Positions 46,579 through 56,713 of a stretch of DNA of 64,000 nt are shown piece by piece. Each line of letters opens with the position of its first letter. Within the stretch, counting starts at the first letter, position 1. Source of the stretch: Pedobacter ginsengisoli (GTDB lineage: Bacteria > Bacteroidota > Bacteroidia > Sphingobacteriales > Sphingobacteriaceae). Below the pieces are notes generated by a model that saw only the letters and a list, made by a program, of their open reading frames with translations, did not search any database and was not told the DNA's origin. A program made the position numbers and the translations under genes. The DNA is taken from positions 1,116,001-1,180,000 of the forward strand of contig NZ_JASSYX010000002.1 in assembly GCF_030244015.1 (NCBI RefSeq). Reading direction: 5' to 3'.

Positions 46579-47688
46579 CTATTTAGGCAACGCATCCAAC
46601 TGTTTCTGAACGGCAGCTTCATTCACTTTGTCGTTCTTGAAATTATAAATTGACCTTAATTTATCCAGCGCATAACCGCTTTTTTTATCCAGCTCGGCTG
46701 CGGCCTTATAATAAGGTATTGCCTGATCCAAAATACCTTTCATTTTTGTACCCAGGTCGTCAAATTCCTTTTTCTTTTTTACATCAACCTTGGTTTTATT
46801 GGCTTCAAGCTCAGTCGCCAATTCATTTCTGGCATCCTGAAAGTCATTTGCTTGTTTGAAAAAGATATCCCCCATTGCGATTTGATAATCCGGATTATCA
46901 GGATTCTTTTCAATGAGCTTCTTAATCATCTCCTGAGACTTGGTAGCATCACCTTTTTTTAACCAGTAATTGGTCTCCATGCCAAGGAGGTCGTTATCAT
47001 TCGGGTATTTTGCTGATGCCTCCTGAATTATGGCAATTGCTGTTGTACTGTCTTTCACTTCAGACAAATAGATGTTAATCAAGTCCTTATAAAGCAGTGC
47101 GGCGTCCGGATAGTTCAAAGCAATTGCCGCTTTGTAATTTCTAGCTACTTCAGGATAATTCTTTAATTGTTTTGCCATAAGGGCTGCATTTACGAACATA
47201 TTTGTATCCTTCGGATTCCTGGCTGTATATTCATTAAAAGATTCCAGCGCTGTTGCAAAATCTTTTTTCTTATAGGCAAAAACTCCTCTATTTCTCACCG
47301 CATCTTCAATAAATCCACTCGCATCTTCCAGGAACTTTTTTTCCTCCTCTTTAGGATTTAGGGATTTAGCTTTAGTGATCGCTTCCTCTGCTATCTTTTG
47401 TTTAGCTTTAGAGTTGGCTAAATCCAGGGAATCAATCTGAGCGGTTCTTGATGCAAACAAAGCTCTGTATGTCCAGGCTTCGGCCGATTTTGATGTTTTT
47501 TCATCAGCAATAGCCTTATCGGTGTGAGCCAGACCGTCATTCAGCATCTTTAGGCTTTCAGGAAGTGTTTTCGTCCCACTATTGGAAATAAGGATCCAGG
47601 CATTTTTAGCTGCATTAACTTCACTTTTCTGCGCATTTGCAAGTGATGCAACACCTACAAACAATATACTTAAAAGTATCTTTTTCAT
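46579..47688 (-). CDS. Exported tetratricopeptide repeat protein (TPR 1)
   Basis: 369 residues with a signal peptide (1-19, ending ANAQ). TPR-like units include ALESFNEYTARNPKDT, VARNYKAAIALNYPD, AIAIIQEASAKYPNDN and a last IPYYKAAAELDKKSG. Lys- and Ala-rich throughout. It starts 23 bp after the gyrA stop, so it is probably cotranscribed with gyrase in part. Function unknown; the position behind gyrA may be conserved in Sphingobacteriaceae (to be checked). Confidence 0.85.
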   Translation of the reverse strand: MKKILLSILFVGVASLANAQKSEVNAAKNAWILISNSGTKTLPESLKMLNDGLAHTDKAIADEKTSKSAEAWTYRALFASRTAQIDSLDLANSKAKQKIAEEAITKAKSLNPKEEEKKFLEDASGFIEDAVRNRGVFAYKKKDFATALESFNEYTARNPKDTNMFVNAALMAKQLKNYPEVARNYKAAIALNYPDAALLYKDLINIYLSEVKDSTTAIAIIQEASAKYPNDNDLLGMETNYWLKKGDATKSQEMIKKLIEKNPDNPDYQIAMGDIFFKQANDFQDARNELATELEANKTKVDVKKKKEFDDLGTKMKGILDQAIPYYKAAAELDKKSGYALDKLRSIYNFKNDKVNEAAVQKQLDALPK

Positions 47689-47711
47689 TTTATCAGTTAT
47701 TTGTTCAACAA

Positions 47712-50273
47712 TTATATTTGATCTTCTTTTGAATCCTCATCAGGAGTTACATCTCCAGCTTCATCAGTAATCGGGCCATTTTCCTCTATCGCCTCTCCTT
47801 CAACTTCAACTTCTTCATCCTCATGCTGGATTTTAGCCACAGATGCGATTTCATCATTCCCTTTCAAATTGATCAGCTTCACACCTTGTGTTGCCCTGCC
47901 CATTACTCTTAATTCACTTACAACAATCCTGATTACAATTCCTGAGCGATTTATAATCATCAGATCATCAGCATCAGTAACGGCTTTAATAGCTACTAAA
48001 TTACCAGTTTTTTCAGTAATATTTATGGTTTTAACTCCTTTTCCACCCCTGTTGGTAACCCGATAATCGTCAATATCTGTACGTTTTCCATATCCCTTTT
48101 CGGAAACTACAAGTACAGTAGTTTCAGGATCATCAACAGCAATCATGCCAACTACTTCATCAATCTCATTTGCAAGGGTAACTCCGCGTACACCTGTTGC
48201 CGTTCTGCCCATCGGCCTTACCGTTGATTCATTAAAACGGATCGCCCGCCCTGACCTCAATGCCATAACGATTTCACTTGATCCCGTTGTCAGACTCGCT
48301 TCAAGCAATTGGTCACCTTCGTTGATATTAATTGCATTTATACCATTCACGCGCGGCCTTGAATAGGCCTCCAGAGAAGTTTTCTTAATAGTACCTTTTT
48401 TGGTACACATAATGATGTAATTGTTCTCCAGGTATTCCTGATCTTTAAGGTTTTTAACCTTAATAAATGCTTTAATCTTTTCTTCTTTAGGAATATTGAT
48501 AATATTTTGTATTGCTCTCCCTTTGCTCAACCGCGTTCCTTCAGGAATTTCGTAAACCCTTAGCCAAAAGCATCGGCCTGTTTCCGTGAAGAACAACATA
48601 TAATTGTGATTTGAAGCAATCAGCAAATGCTCAATAAAATCTTCATTTCTTGAATCACTGCCTTTTGAACCCTTTCCTCCCCTTCCTTGTGTACGGTACT
48701 CTGTCGCGGCAGTACGTTTAATATAACCTTCATGGGAAATTGTGATGACAACATCTTCGTCCTCGATAAAATCTTCCATGCTCATGTCACCTGCAGCATG
48801 TACAATTTGAGTTCTGCGTTCGTCACCGTATTTTTCCATCATTTCTGTAAGCTCATCCTTGATGATCTGCATACGCAGGCTTTCATCATCCAAAATAGAC
48901 TGCAAGAATTCAATGGTTTTCATCAGTTCATTGTACTCATCTTTGATCTTGTCTCGCTCCAGACCTGTTAACCTTCTTAGGGTCATATCCAGAATTGCCC
49001 TGGCCTGAATATCTGAAAGACCAAATTGCTCCATCAAACCTGTTCTTGCATCATCAGGAGTCTCAGATGCACGAATCAGTTTAATCACCTCATCCAGGTG
49101 ATCCAAGGCAATAAGCAAACCTTCGAGGATGTGTGCACGCTTTTTCGCTTCAGCTAATTCAAATTTAGTACGGCGGATAACCACCTCATGCCTGTGCTCC
49201 ACGAAATAACGTATCAGATCCTTCAGGTTCAACATCTGAGGTCTGCCGTTAACAAGCGCTATATTATTTACACTGAATGATGTTTGTAAAGCAGTTTGCT
49301 TAAATAAGTTATTCAACACGATTGAAGCATTCGCATCGCGCTTGATCTCATAAACGATCCTGATCCCGTCCTTATTAGACTCATCCTTTATGTTGGATAT
49401 GCCTTCAATTTTTTTCTCACCGACTAGCTCAGCAGTACGCTCAATCATCATCGCTTTATTTACCTGGTAAGGTATTTCGGTGACAATAATAGTTTCACGG
49501 TCTTTTGTGGTTTCAATCTCTGCTTTGGCACGCATCACAATACGCCCACGGCCAGTTTCAAATGCCTCCTGTACACCAGCGTAACCGTAGATGATGGCCC
49601 CGGTCGGAAAATCAGGTGCCTTGATGTGCTTCATCAGGTCAGCGATCGTTATTTCATTGTCGTCAATGTAGGCGATGGTCGCATTAATGACTTCTGTAAT
49701 ATTGTGAGGAGGCATATTGGTAGCCATACCCACTGCAATACCAGAAGAACCATTGATCAGGAGGTTAGGTACTTTTGACGGAAGAACAGTCGGTTCCTGA
49801 AGGGAATCATCAAAATTCAGCTGAAAATCAACAGTGTCTTTATTGATATCAGCAAGCATATCCTCGGCAATTTTTTGAAAACGCGCCTCTGTATAACGCA
49901 TCGCCGCGGGAGAGTCTCCATCAATCGACCCGAAGTTTCCCTGGCCTTCAACCATCAGGTACCTAAGGCTCCACTCCTGTGCCATCCGAACCATAGTATT
50001 GTATACTGACGCATCTCCGTGCGGGTGATATTTACCCAATACCTCACCCACAATACGGGCTGATTTTTTATATGGTTTATTGTTTGTTAATCCCAGATCG
50101 AGCATGCCATACAGCACACGTCTGTGTACCGGTTTTAATCCATCACGCACATCAGGCAAGGCCCTGGATACGATAACAGACATCGAATAATCGATATATG
50201 CGGATTTCATTTGCTCGTCAATATCAATCCTGATTATTTTGTCGTTTTCTTGATTTTCTAAATCTTCTGCCAT
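47712..50273 (-). CDS. gyrA: DNA gyrase subunit A
   Basis: 853 residues. Introduces negative supercoils with GyrB. Catalytic Tyr127 in AMRYTEARF (E. coli Tyr122) and a six-bladed C-terminal domain from about residue 520, whose first blade holds the GyrA-box [10 protein letters not shown]. The C-terminal tail is acidic ([14 protein letters not shown]). In the quinolone region the positions equal to E. coli Ser83, Ala84 and Asp87 are Ala88, Ser89 and Asn92. The wild-type GyrA-box separates it from ParC. Confidence 0.97.
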   Translation of the reverse strand: MAEDLENQENDKIIRIDIDEQMKSAYIDYSMSVIVSRALPDVRDGLKPVHRRVLYGMLDLGLTNNKPYKKSARIVGEVLGKYHPHGDASVYNTMVRMAQEWSLRYLMVEGQGNFGSIDGDSPAAMRYTEARFQKIAEDMLADINKDTVDFQLNFDDSLQEPTVLPSKVPNLLINGSSGIAVGMATNMPPHNITEVINATIAYIDDNEITIADLMKHIKAPDFPTGAIIYGYAGVQEAFETGRGRIVMRAKAEIETTKDRETIIVTEIPYQVNKAMMIERTAELVGEKKIEGISNIKDESNKDGIRIVYEIKRDANASIVLNNLFKQTALQTSFSVNNIALVNGRPQMLNLKDLIRYFVEHRHEVVIRRTKFELAEAKKRAHILEGLLIALDHLDEVIKLIRASETPDDARTGLMEQFGLSDIQARAILDMTLRRLTGLERDKIKDEYNELMKTIEFLQSILDDESLRMQIIKDELTEMMEKYGDERRTQIVHAAGDMSMEDFIEDEDVVITISHEGYIKRTAATEYRTQGRGGKGSKGSDSRNEDFIEHLLIASNHNYMLFFTETGRCFWLRVYEIPEGTRLSKGRAIQNIINIPKEEKIKAFIKVKNLKDQEYLENNYIIMCTKKGTIKKTSLEAYSRPRVNGINAININEGDQLLEASLTTGSSEIVMALRSGRAIRFNESTVRPMGRTATGVRGVTLANEIDEVVGMIAVDDPETTVLVVSEKGYGKRTDIDDYRVTNRGGKGVKTINITEKTGNLVAIKAVTDADDLMIINRSGIVIRIVVSELRVMGRATQGVKLINLKGNDEIASVAKIQHEDEEVEVEGEAIEENGPITDEAGDVTPDEDSKEDQI

Positions 50274-50335
50274 AAAATATTAATGTTCCTTAAGAACGAT
50301 TTAAATGTGGTATTCTTATAACCTTGCGAATCTAA

Positions 50336-50360
50336 TAAAAAATGCACCATTAAGGTGCAT
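50336..50360 (-). terminator. Intrinsic terminator after hemF
   Basis: On the minus strand ATGCACC-TTAAT-GGTGCAT (50360-50342) is followed by TTTTT to 50337. It lies about 35 bp past the hemF stop and upstream of gyrA. Confidence 0.75.
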
Positions 50361-50395
50361 TGTGGAAAAATTTTACCGCATAAATTAACTGCATA

Positions 50396-51292
50396 TCAGG
50401 CCCATTCTATCCCCTTTTTGAGCTTGCTTAAAGTGTAAGATTCCGGACTGTCAGGCAGGGTCTGATGGTTGTACACCCATTTAGCCAAAGGCGGCAAACT
50501 CATTAAAATTGATTCAATCCTGCCATTTGTCTCCAGACCGAATTTCGTCCCTGCATCATAAACCAGGTTAAATTCCGCATACCTGCTTCTGCGGAGATAC
50601 TGCCACTCCTGCTCTTTTTCTGTAAACTCTTTATCACGGTTCCTGTCTATTAGTTCCGAATATGCAGGAATAAAAGTATTTCCTACCGCAACTGAAAAAT
50701 CGAGAAGCCGGTCAAACGACAAACCAGAATTTTCAGGTTTCAGACGGTCATAAAAAATGCCGCCAACTCCCCTTGTTTCTTCCCGGTGCCTGATATAAAA
50801 ATAATCATCAGCCTGTGCCTTAAATTTAGGGTAAAACGAGGGGTCAAATTCATCACAGGTCTGCTTCAGCAAATGATGAAAATAGCGGACATCAGTATCA
50901 ATGATGTAATGCGGTGTCAGATCAATTCCACCTCCAAACCATCGGGTTTGGTCGTCCATTTCGAAATACCTGATGTTCATGTGGATGATGGGTACCAATG
51001 GGTTAGCCGGATGCATCACTATCGAAACCCCGGTCGCAAAGAAATCGTCACTTTCTACGTTAAATGCTTTTTTTACCGCCTCAGGTAATTTTCCATGAAC
51101 TGCTGAGAAATTAACGCCACCCTTCTCAATCACATCTCCATGCTGCATGATCCGGGTTCTGCCGCCACCGCCACCTTCCCGGTTCCATAACTCCTCTTCA
51201 AAAACAGCTTTACCATCAGCCAACTCCAGCTCCTGACAGATTTCATCCTGAATTTTCTGGTATGCCTCAACTACTTTATCTCTAAACACCAT
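50396..51292 (-). CDS. hemF: Oxygen-dependent coproporphyrinogen III oxidase
   Basis: 298 residues. Converts coproporphyrinogen III to protoporphyrinogen IX in heme synthesis. Family blocks: EELWNREGGGGGRTRIMQHG, NIRYFEMDDQTRWFGGGIDLTPHY and EFNLVYDAGTKFGLETNGRIESILMSLPP. Length is normal. It has its own -7 element and terminator, so it is transcribed alone. Confidence 0.97.
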   Translation of the reverse strand: MVFRDKVVEAYQKIQDEICQELELADGKAVFEEELWNREGGGGGRTRIMQHGDVIEKGGVNFSAVHGKLPEAVKKAFNVESDDFFATGVSIVMHPANPLVPIIHMNIRYFEMDDQTRWFGGGIDLTPHYIIDTDVRYFHHLLKQTCDEFDPSFYPKFKAQADDYFYIRHREETRGVGGIFYDRLKPENSGLSFDRLLDFSVAVGNTFIPAYSELIDRNRDKEFTEKEQEWQYLRRSRYAEFNLVYDAGTKFGLETNGRIESILMSLPPLAKWVYNHQTLPDSPESYTLSKLKKGIEWA

Positions 51293-51310
51293 CTTCTGTT
51301 AAAATAAGCT

Positions 51311-51318
51311 CAAAGGTA
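51311..51318 (-). promoter_or_regulatory. Candidate -7 element for hemF (TACCTTTG)
   Basis: Exact TAnnTTTG match 18 bp before the hemF ATG. A normal short leader is expected. No obvious -33 TTG. Confidence 0.42.
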
Positions 51319-51373
51319 ACCTTAAAAAAAAGCCATCATTCGTTATAATTTCAGAAAGTACAATCCTTTGACA

Positions 51374-52597
51374 CTACTCTTCGATGAAATTCAGGTCACG
51401 ACCATACGTTTCATCCAGGTTGTACAATGCAATATAGGCCATTCCGACTGTGAGTACAGCTATCATCAGCGCTGCATTGATAATCCCTACTTCGCCAAGC
51501 AGGAATTGAAATAAAAGGGTAACCAGGATCAATGAACCTCTGACCATATTTGGCACGCTGGTGGTAACCGTCGCCCGCAGATTAGTACCAAATTGCTCAG
51601 CAGCAATAGTGACAAATACGACCCAGTAGCCCGTAAATAAACCAAAGAAAATACAAAGAACATAGAATCCGAAAGCTGTCCAGCCAGTATTTAGCAGATA
51701 AACAAGCATGGTACAGAAGGTAAGTGTCACAAAAATAAATACAATTTTTTTTCGGGTTCTAAATAGCTGGCTTAAAGCCCCGCTGAGAAAGTCCCCCAGA
51801 GAAATCCCAATGTAAGTGAACATTACACCCTTACCATTATCTAAAACATCTTTAGCATGCAATGCCTTTCCAAATTCGGGGGCTATGCCAACCAGGATAC
51901 CAACTACAAACCATAGCGGAACAGCGATTAATATGCAGTTCAGATACTTGAAAAACCGTTTCTTATCAGAGAAAAGCATGAGAAAATTACCCTTAGAAAC
52001 ATCCTTCTTGGCCATATTTTCGAACATGCCCGATTCAAATACCCCAAATCGAAGCAATAAGAGTATAATACCAAGCCCTCCGCCAACAAAAAATGCAGTT
52101 CTCCATTCAAAAAGATCACCAACTATATAAGCAGCTACAGCACCCATCAGACCAATCCCCGCGACCAGCATGGTCCCATATCCTCTTTTCTCTTTGCTCA
52201 TACTTTCACTAACCAGCGTAATACCCGCCCCGAGTTCACCTGCTAATCCTATACCCGCAATAAACCTCAAAGCTGCATACATTGGGATACTGGTCACAAA
52301 CCCGTTTGCGATGTTTGCAATAGAATACATGATGATAGATCCAAACAACACAGACAGCCGTCCTTTTTTATCACCGACAATCCCCCAGAATATCCCCCCG
52401 ATGAGCAGTCCAGCCATTTGCCAGTTCATTAAGCTTAATCCCGTCTCCGTTATTTTATCTGCCGGGATACCTAACGCACTTAAGCTTTTATTCTTGATGA
52501 TCAGAAATAACAGCAGGTCGTATATGTCTACAAAATAGCCGAGTGCGGCTACAAGAATCAAAAGGAAAACACTCCCTTTTTGTTTATTGTTGTTCAT
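51374..52597 (-). CDS. MFS transporter (metabolite:H+ symporter type)
   Basis: 407 residues from the ATG at 52597 (ten more residues are possible upstream). Twelve membrane helices. The loop 2-3 motif GDKKGRLSVLFGS and the ALRFIAGIGLAGELGAGITLVSESMSKEKRG stretch match the sugar-porter/MHS branch. Substrate unknown. It is 81 bp upstream of hemF on the same strand. Confidence 0.88.
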   Translation of the reverse strand: MNNNKQKGSVFLLILVAALGYFVDIYDLLLFLIIKNKSLSALGIPADKITETGLSLMNWQMAGLLIGGIFWGIVGDKKGRLSVLFGSIIMYSIANIANGFVTSIPMYAALRFIAGIGLAGELGAGITLVSESMSKEKRGYGTMLVAGIGLMGAVAAYIVGDLFEWRTAFFVGGGLGIILLLLRFGVFESGMFENMAKKDVSKGNFLMLFSDKKRFFKYLNCILIAVPLWFVVGILVGIAPEFGKALHAKDVLDNGKGVMFTYIGISLGDFLSGALSQLFRTRKKIVFIFVTLTFCTMLVYLLNTGWTAFGFYVLCIFFGLFTGYWVVFVTIAAEQFGTNLRATVTTSVPNMVRGSLILVTLLFQFLLGEVGIINAALMIAVLTVGMAYIALYNLDETYGRDLNFIEE

Positions 52598-52718
52598 ACT
52601 ATGTTTATTTGGACGCTGAAAGTACAAACAAAATCACTGATGAAAAAACATTTCCTAAAAAAACATAAGGGGCAAAATACAAAAGTACCATGCCCCTAAT
52701 GCTGCTCGTTATACCCTG

Positions 52719-52925
52719 CTATTGAGGGGGTCTTTGGGTGGTATCAGGCGGTGTTTTAGTAGTGTCAGGTGGCATAGTACGGGTAGTATCCGCAGGCGGT
52801 GTTGTCATGGTCGTATCAGTTCCGGTACTATCCGTCGTTCCCGAGACGCTCTTCGTGGAGTTGCATGCTGATGCGGCAATCATTATTGAACCCGCGAAAG
52901 CAAGACTTAAAATTGACTTTTTCAT
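52719..52925 (-). CDS. Small Thr/Pro-rich lipoprotein
   Basis: 68 residues. Signal sequence with lipobox ASAC (Cys21) followed by a low-complexity tail of Thr, Asp and Pro (DTTMTTPP, PPDTTKTPPDTT) made of near-repeats. Likely a small surface or periplasmic lipoprotein; no domain. Codon composition of the tail is repetitive (ACC/CCA type), so length variation by slippage is plausible. Confidence 0.75.
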   Translation of the reverse strand: MKKSILSLAFAGSIMIAASACNSTKSVSGTTDSTGTDTTMTTPPADTTRTMPPDTTKTPPDTTQRPPQ

Positions 52926-53048
52926 AGGAGTAGATTCTTATTTTTTTAATGATAATATTTAGAGTTATGAACAAGCATACCCAATAAAAGTTTTAAAAAT
53001 GACACGGAAAGTTTCATTGTTCGATAAACTTTCTGATCTTTAAGCATC

Positions 53049-53534
53049 ATGGTTGTATCAGAAAAAACCCTAAAATGGGTGTTGTGTTTATATCCTCCCT
53101 TATTATTTCAGCGTATTTGGATCAGGAAGTTTCACAAGGAATTCCGGGGTGTAGACGTAAAGATCATCAAAAGCCTTTTCAATAAAAATTACAACGGATC
53201 AATATTTGGCGGAAGCATCTATGCGGCAACAGACCCCTTCTATGCCATATTATTCGATCAATTGCTGCAGCGTCGCGGGTTTAAAGTCCGAGTATGGCTT
53301 AAAAGTGCATCCATCCAATACCTAAAACCTGGGCGGAGTCATCTTTACTTTACAATAACCATTTCAGATGAGATGCTGAATGAGGCAATAACCGCACTAA
53401 ATACCGTGGGGAAGTTCGTGAAAGCCTACCCAATGGAAGTGACCACCGCCACCGGAGAACTTTGTGCTACAATATCCAACGAAGTATACATTCGTAATTT
53501 ACATCAGGGAGAAGAACCACGTATAGCCTATTAA
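53049..53534 (+). CDS. DUF4442 family protein (hotdog-fold thioesterase-like)
   Basis: 161 residues. Long N-terminal helix region, then a GSIFGGSIYAATDPFYAILFDQLL block matching the hotdog-fold DUF4442 family (PaaI/YiiD-related), followed by a beta strand region (VWLKSASIQYLKPGRSHLYFTITIS). No signal peptide. First of three close plus-strand genes (11-bp gap). A thioesterase role is inferred from the fold. Confidence 0.75.
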   Translation: MVVSEKTLKWVLCLYPPLLFQRIWIRKFHKEFRGVDVKIIKSLFNKNYNGSIFGGSIYAATDPFYAILFDQLLQRRGFKVRVWLKSASIQYLKPGRSHLYFTITISDEMLNEAITALNTVGKFVKAYPMEVTTATGELCATISNEVYIRNLHQGEEPRIAY

Positions 53535-53545
53535 GGAAACACATT

Positions 53546-54169
53546 ATGAACCTCAGGAAACTAATTTTACAGGGCGAAGGAGCTACACTGGATTTTAAGA
53601 AAACAATCACCAGCAATGAAAAAATTGCCAAAAGCCTGGTTGCATTTGCCAACAATAAAGGCGGAAAGCTATTAATTGGTGTCGCAGATGACGGGACAAT
53701 CAAAGGTGTAAAATCAGAAGATGAGGAACGTTATATGATCACCAAATCAGCACATCAGTTCTGCAGACCGGCAATAGAACCCGAGTTTGAAGAAGTTTAT
53801 GTAGATGACAAACTGGTACTTATCGTTAATATCGCAGCCAGCGAAACCAAACCACATTATGCGCTTGATGAAAACAAAAAATGGTGGGTTTATTACAGAG
53901 TAAACGACAAAAGTATTCTTGCCAGCAAAATCCTGGTTGACGTGATTAAGAAAGGCAATGACAGATCCGATAACATCATAAGTTATACAGAACAGGAAAA
54001 AAAGCTTTTTGAGTATCTGAACGAGCAAGGCCGGATTACCCTTAAGCAGTTTAGCAAACTAACCAGAAGCTCCTACAGACAGGCGCAGAAAATACTGGTG
54101 AGCCTGATCATTAGCGGTGTAATCAGACCGCACACTACAGAAAAGGAAGAATATTATACCGCATGCTGA
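53546..54169 (+). CDS. AlbA_2 (Schlafen-like) DNA-binding domain protein
   Basis: 207 residues. N-terminal AlbA_2 domain: GEGATLDFKKTI, KIAKSLVAFANNKGGKLLIGVADDG (about 20-50), then KPHYALDENKKWWVYYRVNDKS. The last ~55 residues form a helix-turn-helix-like unit (RITLKQFSKLTRSSYRQAQKILVSLIISG). Proteins of this type are putative transcription regulators or nucleic-acid-binding factors. It overlaps the MATE gene by 7 bp, suggesting joint expression. Confidence 0.85.
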   Translation: MNLRKLILQGEGATLDFKKTITSNEKIAKSLVAFANNKGGKLLIGVADDGTIKGVKSEDEERYMITKSAHQFCRPAIEPEFEEVYVDDKLVLIVNIAASETKPHYALDENKKWWVYYRVNDKSILASKILVDVIKKGNDRSDNIISYTEQEKKLFEYLNEQGRITLKQFSKLTRSSYRQAQKILVSLIISGVIRPHTTEKEEYYTAC

Positions 54170-55539
54170 CAAAAACCTACGCGAAGTACAAATCATACTA
54201 CGCTGATAACCTGCGACTGGCCATGCCCATCGTGGTATCCCAGTTAGGACACACACTCGTACACCTCGCCGACAGCGTTATTGTCGGGCATTTCGCCGGT
54301 ACACTTCAGCTCGCAGCGGTTTCACTGGTCAACAGCATTTTTATGCTCATTCTGGTACTGGGAATAGGAATAGCCTATGGCCTCACCCCTCTTATCGCCC
54401 AGGAAAACGGCAAAAAGAACTATAACGAATGCGGAAGACTGCTGTCAAACAGTCTGGTTATCAACTTCATTACAGCTGTTTTCCTCTACGCTTTCGTACA
54501 TTTCGGCACACTGACCATGATAGACCATATCGGGCAAACCCCGCAAGTTGTCGCCTACGCAAAACCTTACCTCGGCTACCTGGCGGTATCCATCATCCCT
54601 CTGATGATCTTCCAGACCTTCAAGCAATTTGCAGAAGGATTAGGCTTTACCAAACAAGCGATGTTTGTATCGATCTGGGGCAATGTCATTAATGTCATAC
54701 TGGGTGTTATTTTTGTAAAAGGGATGTTTGGAATAGCCCCTATGGGCGTTAAAGGAGTTGGGCTCAGCACACTGATAGACCGCATTTTAATGGCCTCAGT
54801 AATGTCAGTTTACGTCATGCGCTCACAATATTTTAAAATTTATATCCGGAAATTCAAACTTGGTTTTGATAAGATAAAGGCCATAAAGATCATAAAAATA
54901 GGCGCCCCTGTGGCCATGCAATATGCCTTCGAGATCAGTGCATTTAGCGGCGCAGCCATTCTCATAGGAACTATAGGTGCGGTGGAGCAAGCGGCCCATC
55001 AAGTCGCAATTAACCTGGCGGCCGTTACCTATATGATGGCCAGCGGAATAGCCTCAGCTGCAACCATCAAAACCGGGAACAATTTCGGTAAAGGCGATCT
55101 GAAGGACCTTCGCCGTTCGGCTATAGCAAGTTATCATGTGATACTGCTTTTTATGAGCACTACGGCCATATTTTTTACGTTTGCCAATTCCATATTGCCA
55201 TACATCTACACCGAGGACCCGGCAGTGATCGGAATCGCCGCACAGCTGCTCATCATTGCAGGTTTCTTCCAGCTTTTTGACGGGACACAAGTAGTTGGGC
55301 TCGGCGTACTCAGAGGTATGGGCGATGTAAACATTCCTACAATAATTACCTTTATCGCCTATTGGATTATTGGCATTCCACTGGGATATTTACTGGGCAT
55401 CACACTGGACATGGGTGTCAATGGAATATGGTACGGACTTACATTCGGCTTACTCACCGCCTCCCTCCTTTTGTTCATCCGGTTTCAACACAGAACAAAA
55501 CTCCTCATCCGGACTTATGCGGAAAAAAAGAGTACATAG
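54163..55539 (+). CDS. MATE family efflux transporter
   Basis: 458 residues with twelve membrane helices in two matching halves (LRLAMPIVVSQLGHTLVHLADSVIVGHFAGTLQLAAVSLVNSIF and the second KIGAPVAMQYAFEISAFSGAAILIG half). Na+- or H+-coupled drug/toxin exporter of the NorM/DinF type. Its start overlaps the AlbA_2 gene. A cationic drug substrate is typical of the family but not shown here. Confidence 0.92.
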   Translation: MLTKTYAKYKSYYADNLRLAMPIVVSQLGHTLVHLADSVIVGHFAGTLQLAAVSLVNSIFMLILVLGIGIAYGLTPLIAQENGKKNYNECGRLLSNSLVINFITAVFLYAFVHFGTLTMIDHIGQTPQVVAYAKPYLGYLAVSIIPLMIFQTFKQFAEGLGFTKQAMFVSIWGNVINVILGVIFVKGMFGIAPMGVKGVGLSTLIDRILMASVMSVYVMRSQYFKIYIRKFKLGFDKIKAIKIIKIGAPVAMQYAFEISAFSGAAILIGTIGAVEQAAHQVAINLAAVTYMMASGIASAATIKTGNNFGKGDLKDLRRSAIASYHVILLFMSTTAIFFTFANSILPYIYTEDPAVIGIAAQLLIIAGFFQLFDGTQVVGLGVLRGMGDVNIPTIITFIAYWIIGIPLGYLLGITLDMGVNGIWYGLTFGLLTASLLLFIRFQHRTKLLIRTYAEKKST

Positions 55540-55708
55540 CCTGTGCCCACAGATAAATATTTATTATATAATTATCTAACAAACAATTAATTACCTATTT
55601 AATTGAAAAAGAATTTTGTAGAGTGGAAAAATGGTAATAATATTATCGACTTATTCGATAGACTTAATTCGAATAAAGATTAAAAATTTAGTTACACAAG
55701 GAACAATA

Positions 55709-56647
55709 ATGAGTTTATCCGAAAGCCAGATGAGCATACCTGTCAGCAATATCAAACAGGAAAAGAAGTGGAAAAAAATAGCTTACATATGTCTCATTAT
55801 TCTTGCCGTATTATTTCTTGGTATTGCGGCATACACTTATTTAACCTATGATTCCCTGGTCGCTTTTGGCAAAGAAGCTTACGGGCAACTGGACGAGAAG
55901 TTTGGCTGGATGCTTCTGGTAGGCTTTATAGCCCAGCTGGTAGATGGTGCCTTAGGAATGGGATATGGGGTGGTCTCCACTACCCTGTTGCTTTCGGGCG
56001 GATTAAACCCCGCAGTCATCTCCGGAAGCATACATACCGCTGAAATGTTTTCGAGCGGTGCATCAGGCTTCAGCCATTATCGTTTTGGGAATGTAAATAA
56101 AAAACTGTTTAAAACCCTGCTGATCCCTGGCATACTTGGTGCTACAGCCGGCGCTATACTGCTTAGCTACGCAGGCGAGAAATTTTCAGGATACATCAGG
56201 CCAGTCATCTCCGTTTATACACTACTCCTGGGAATCCGCATACTACTTAATGCATTTAAAGAAAAAACAAAACCGCAAAAAGTAAAACGCGCTGGCTGGC
56301 TGGCAGGTGCAGGTGGTTTTTTAGATTCATTTGGCGGTGGCGGCTGGGGGCCGCTGGTTACCTCAACGCTTATTGCCAAAGGCCGGACCCCGAAGTATGT
56401 AATTGGCTCTGTGAGCCTGACAGAGTTCTTTGTGACCATGGCCAGTGCAGTAACATTCTTCTTTATTCTGGGCGTCAGTCACTGGCAATCCATCCTTGGA
56501 CTTATTGCCGGTGGCGTTGTAGCGGCGCCAATAGCTGCCCGTTTAGTAGGCAAGCTGCCCATAAAAAAGATGTTTATAGGAGTAGCCGCCGTAGTCATCA
56601 TCTCCAGTGTCCGAATTATTTATATGGCGGTTATCAAAATGATTTAG
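55709..56647 (+). CDS. TauE/SafE family sulfite/anion exporter-like permease
   Basis: 312 residues from the ATG at 55709, preceded by AAGGA; a longer frame starting at 55631 begins in AT-rich leader sequence. One N-terminal helix and then about seven more; motifs LVDGALGMGYGVVSTTLLLSGG and the second-half GGFLDSFGGGGWGPLVTSTLIAKG are the two family repeats. Substrate is probably an organosulfur or sulfite-type anion; no adjacent metabolic gene confirms it. Confidence 0.9.
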   Translation: MSLSESQMSIPVSNIKQEKKWKKIAYICLIILAVLFLGIAAYTYLTYDSLVAFGKEAYGQLDEKFGWMLLVGFIAQLVDGALGMGYGVVSTTLLLSGGLNPAVISGSIHTAEMFSSGASGFSHYRFGNVNKKLFKTLLIPGILGATAGAILLSYAGEKFSGYIRPVISVYTLLLGIRILLNAFKEKTKPQKVKRAGWLAGAGGFLDSFGGGGWGPLVTSTLIAKGRTPKYVIGSVSLTEFFVTMASAVTFFFILGVSHWQSILGLIAGGVVAAPIAARLVGKLPIKKMFIGVAAVVIISSVRIIYMAVIKMI

Positions 56648-56713
56648 TCATAAATCGTGCTATATTTTCTTTAATTTTCAAAATAATAAATAAATTAGTT
56701 GCCATTACCGCTC

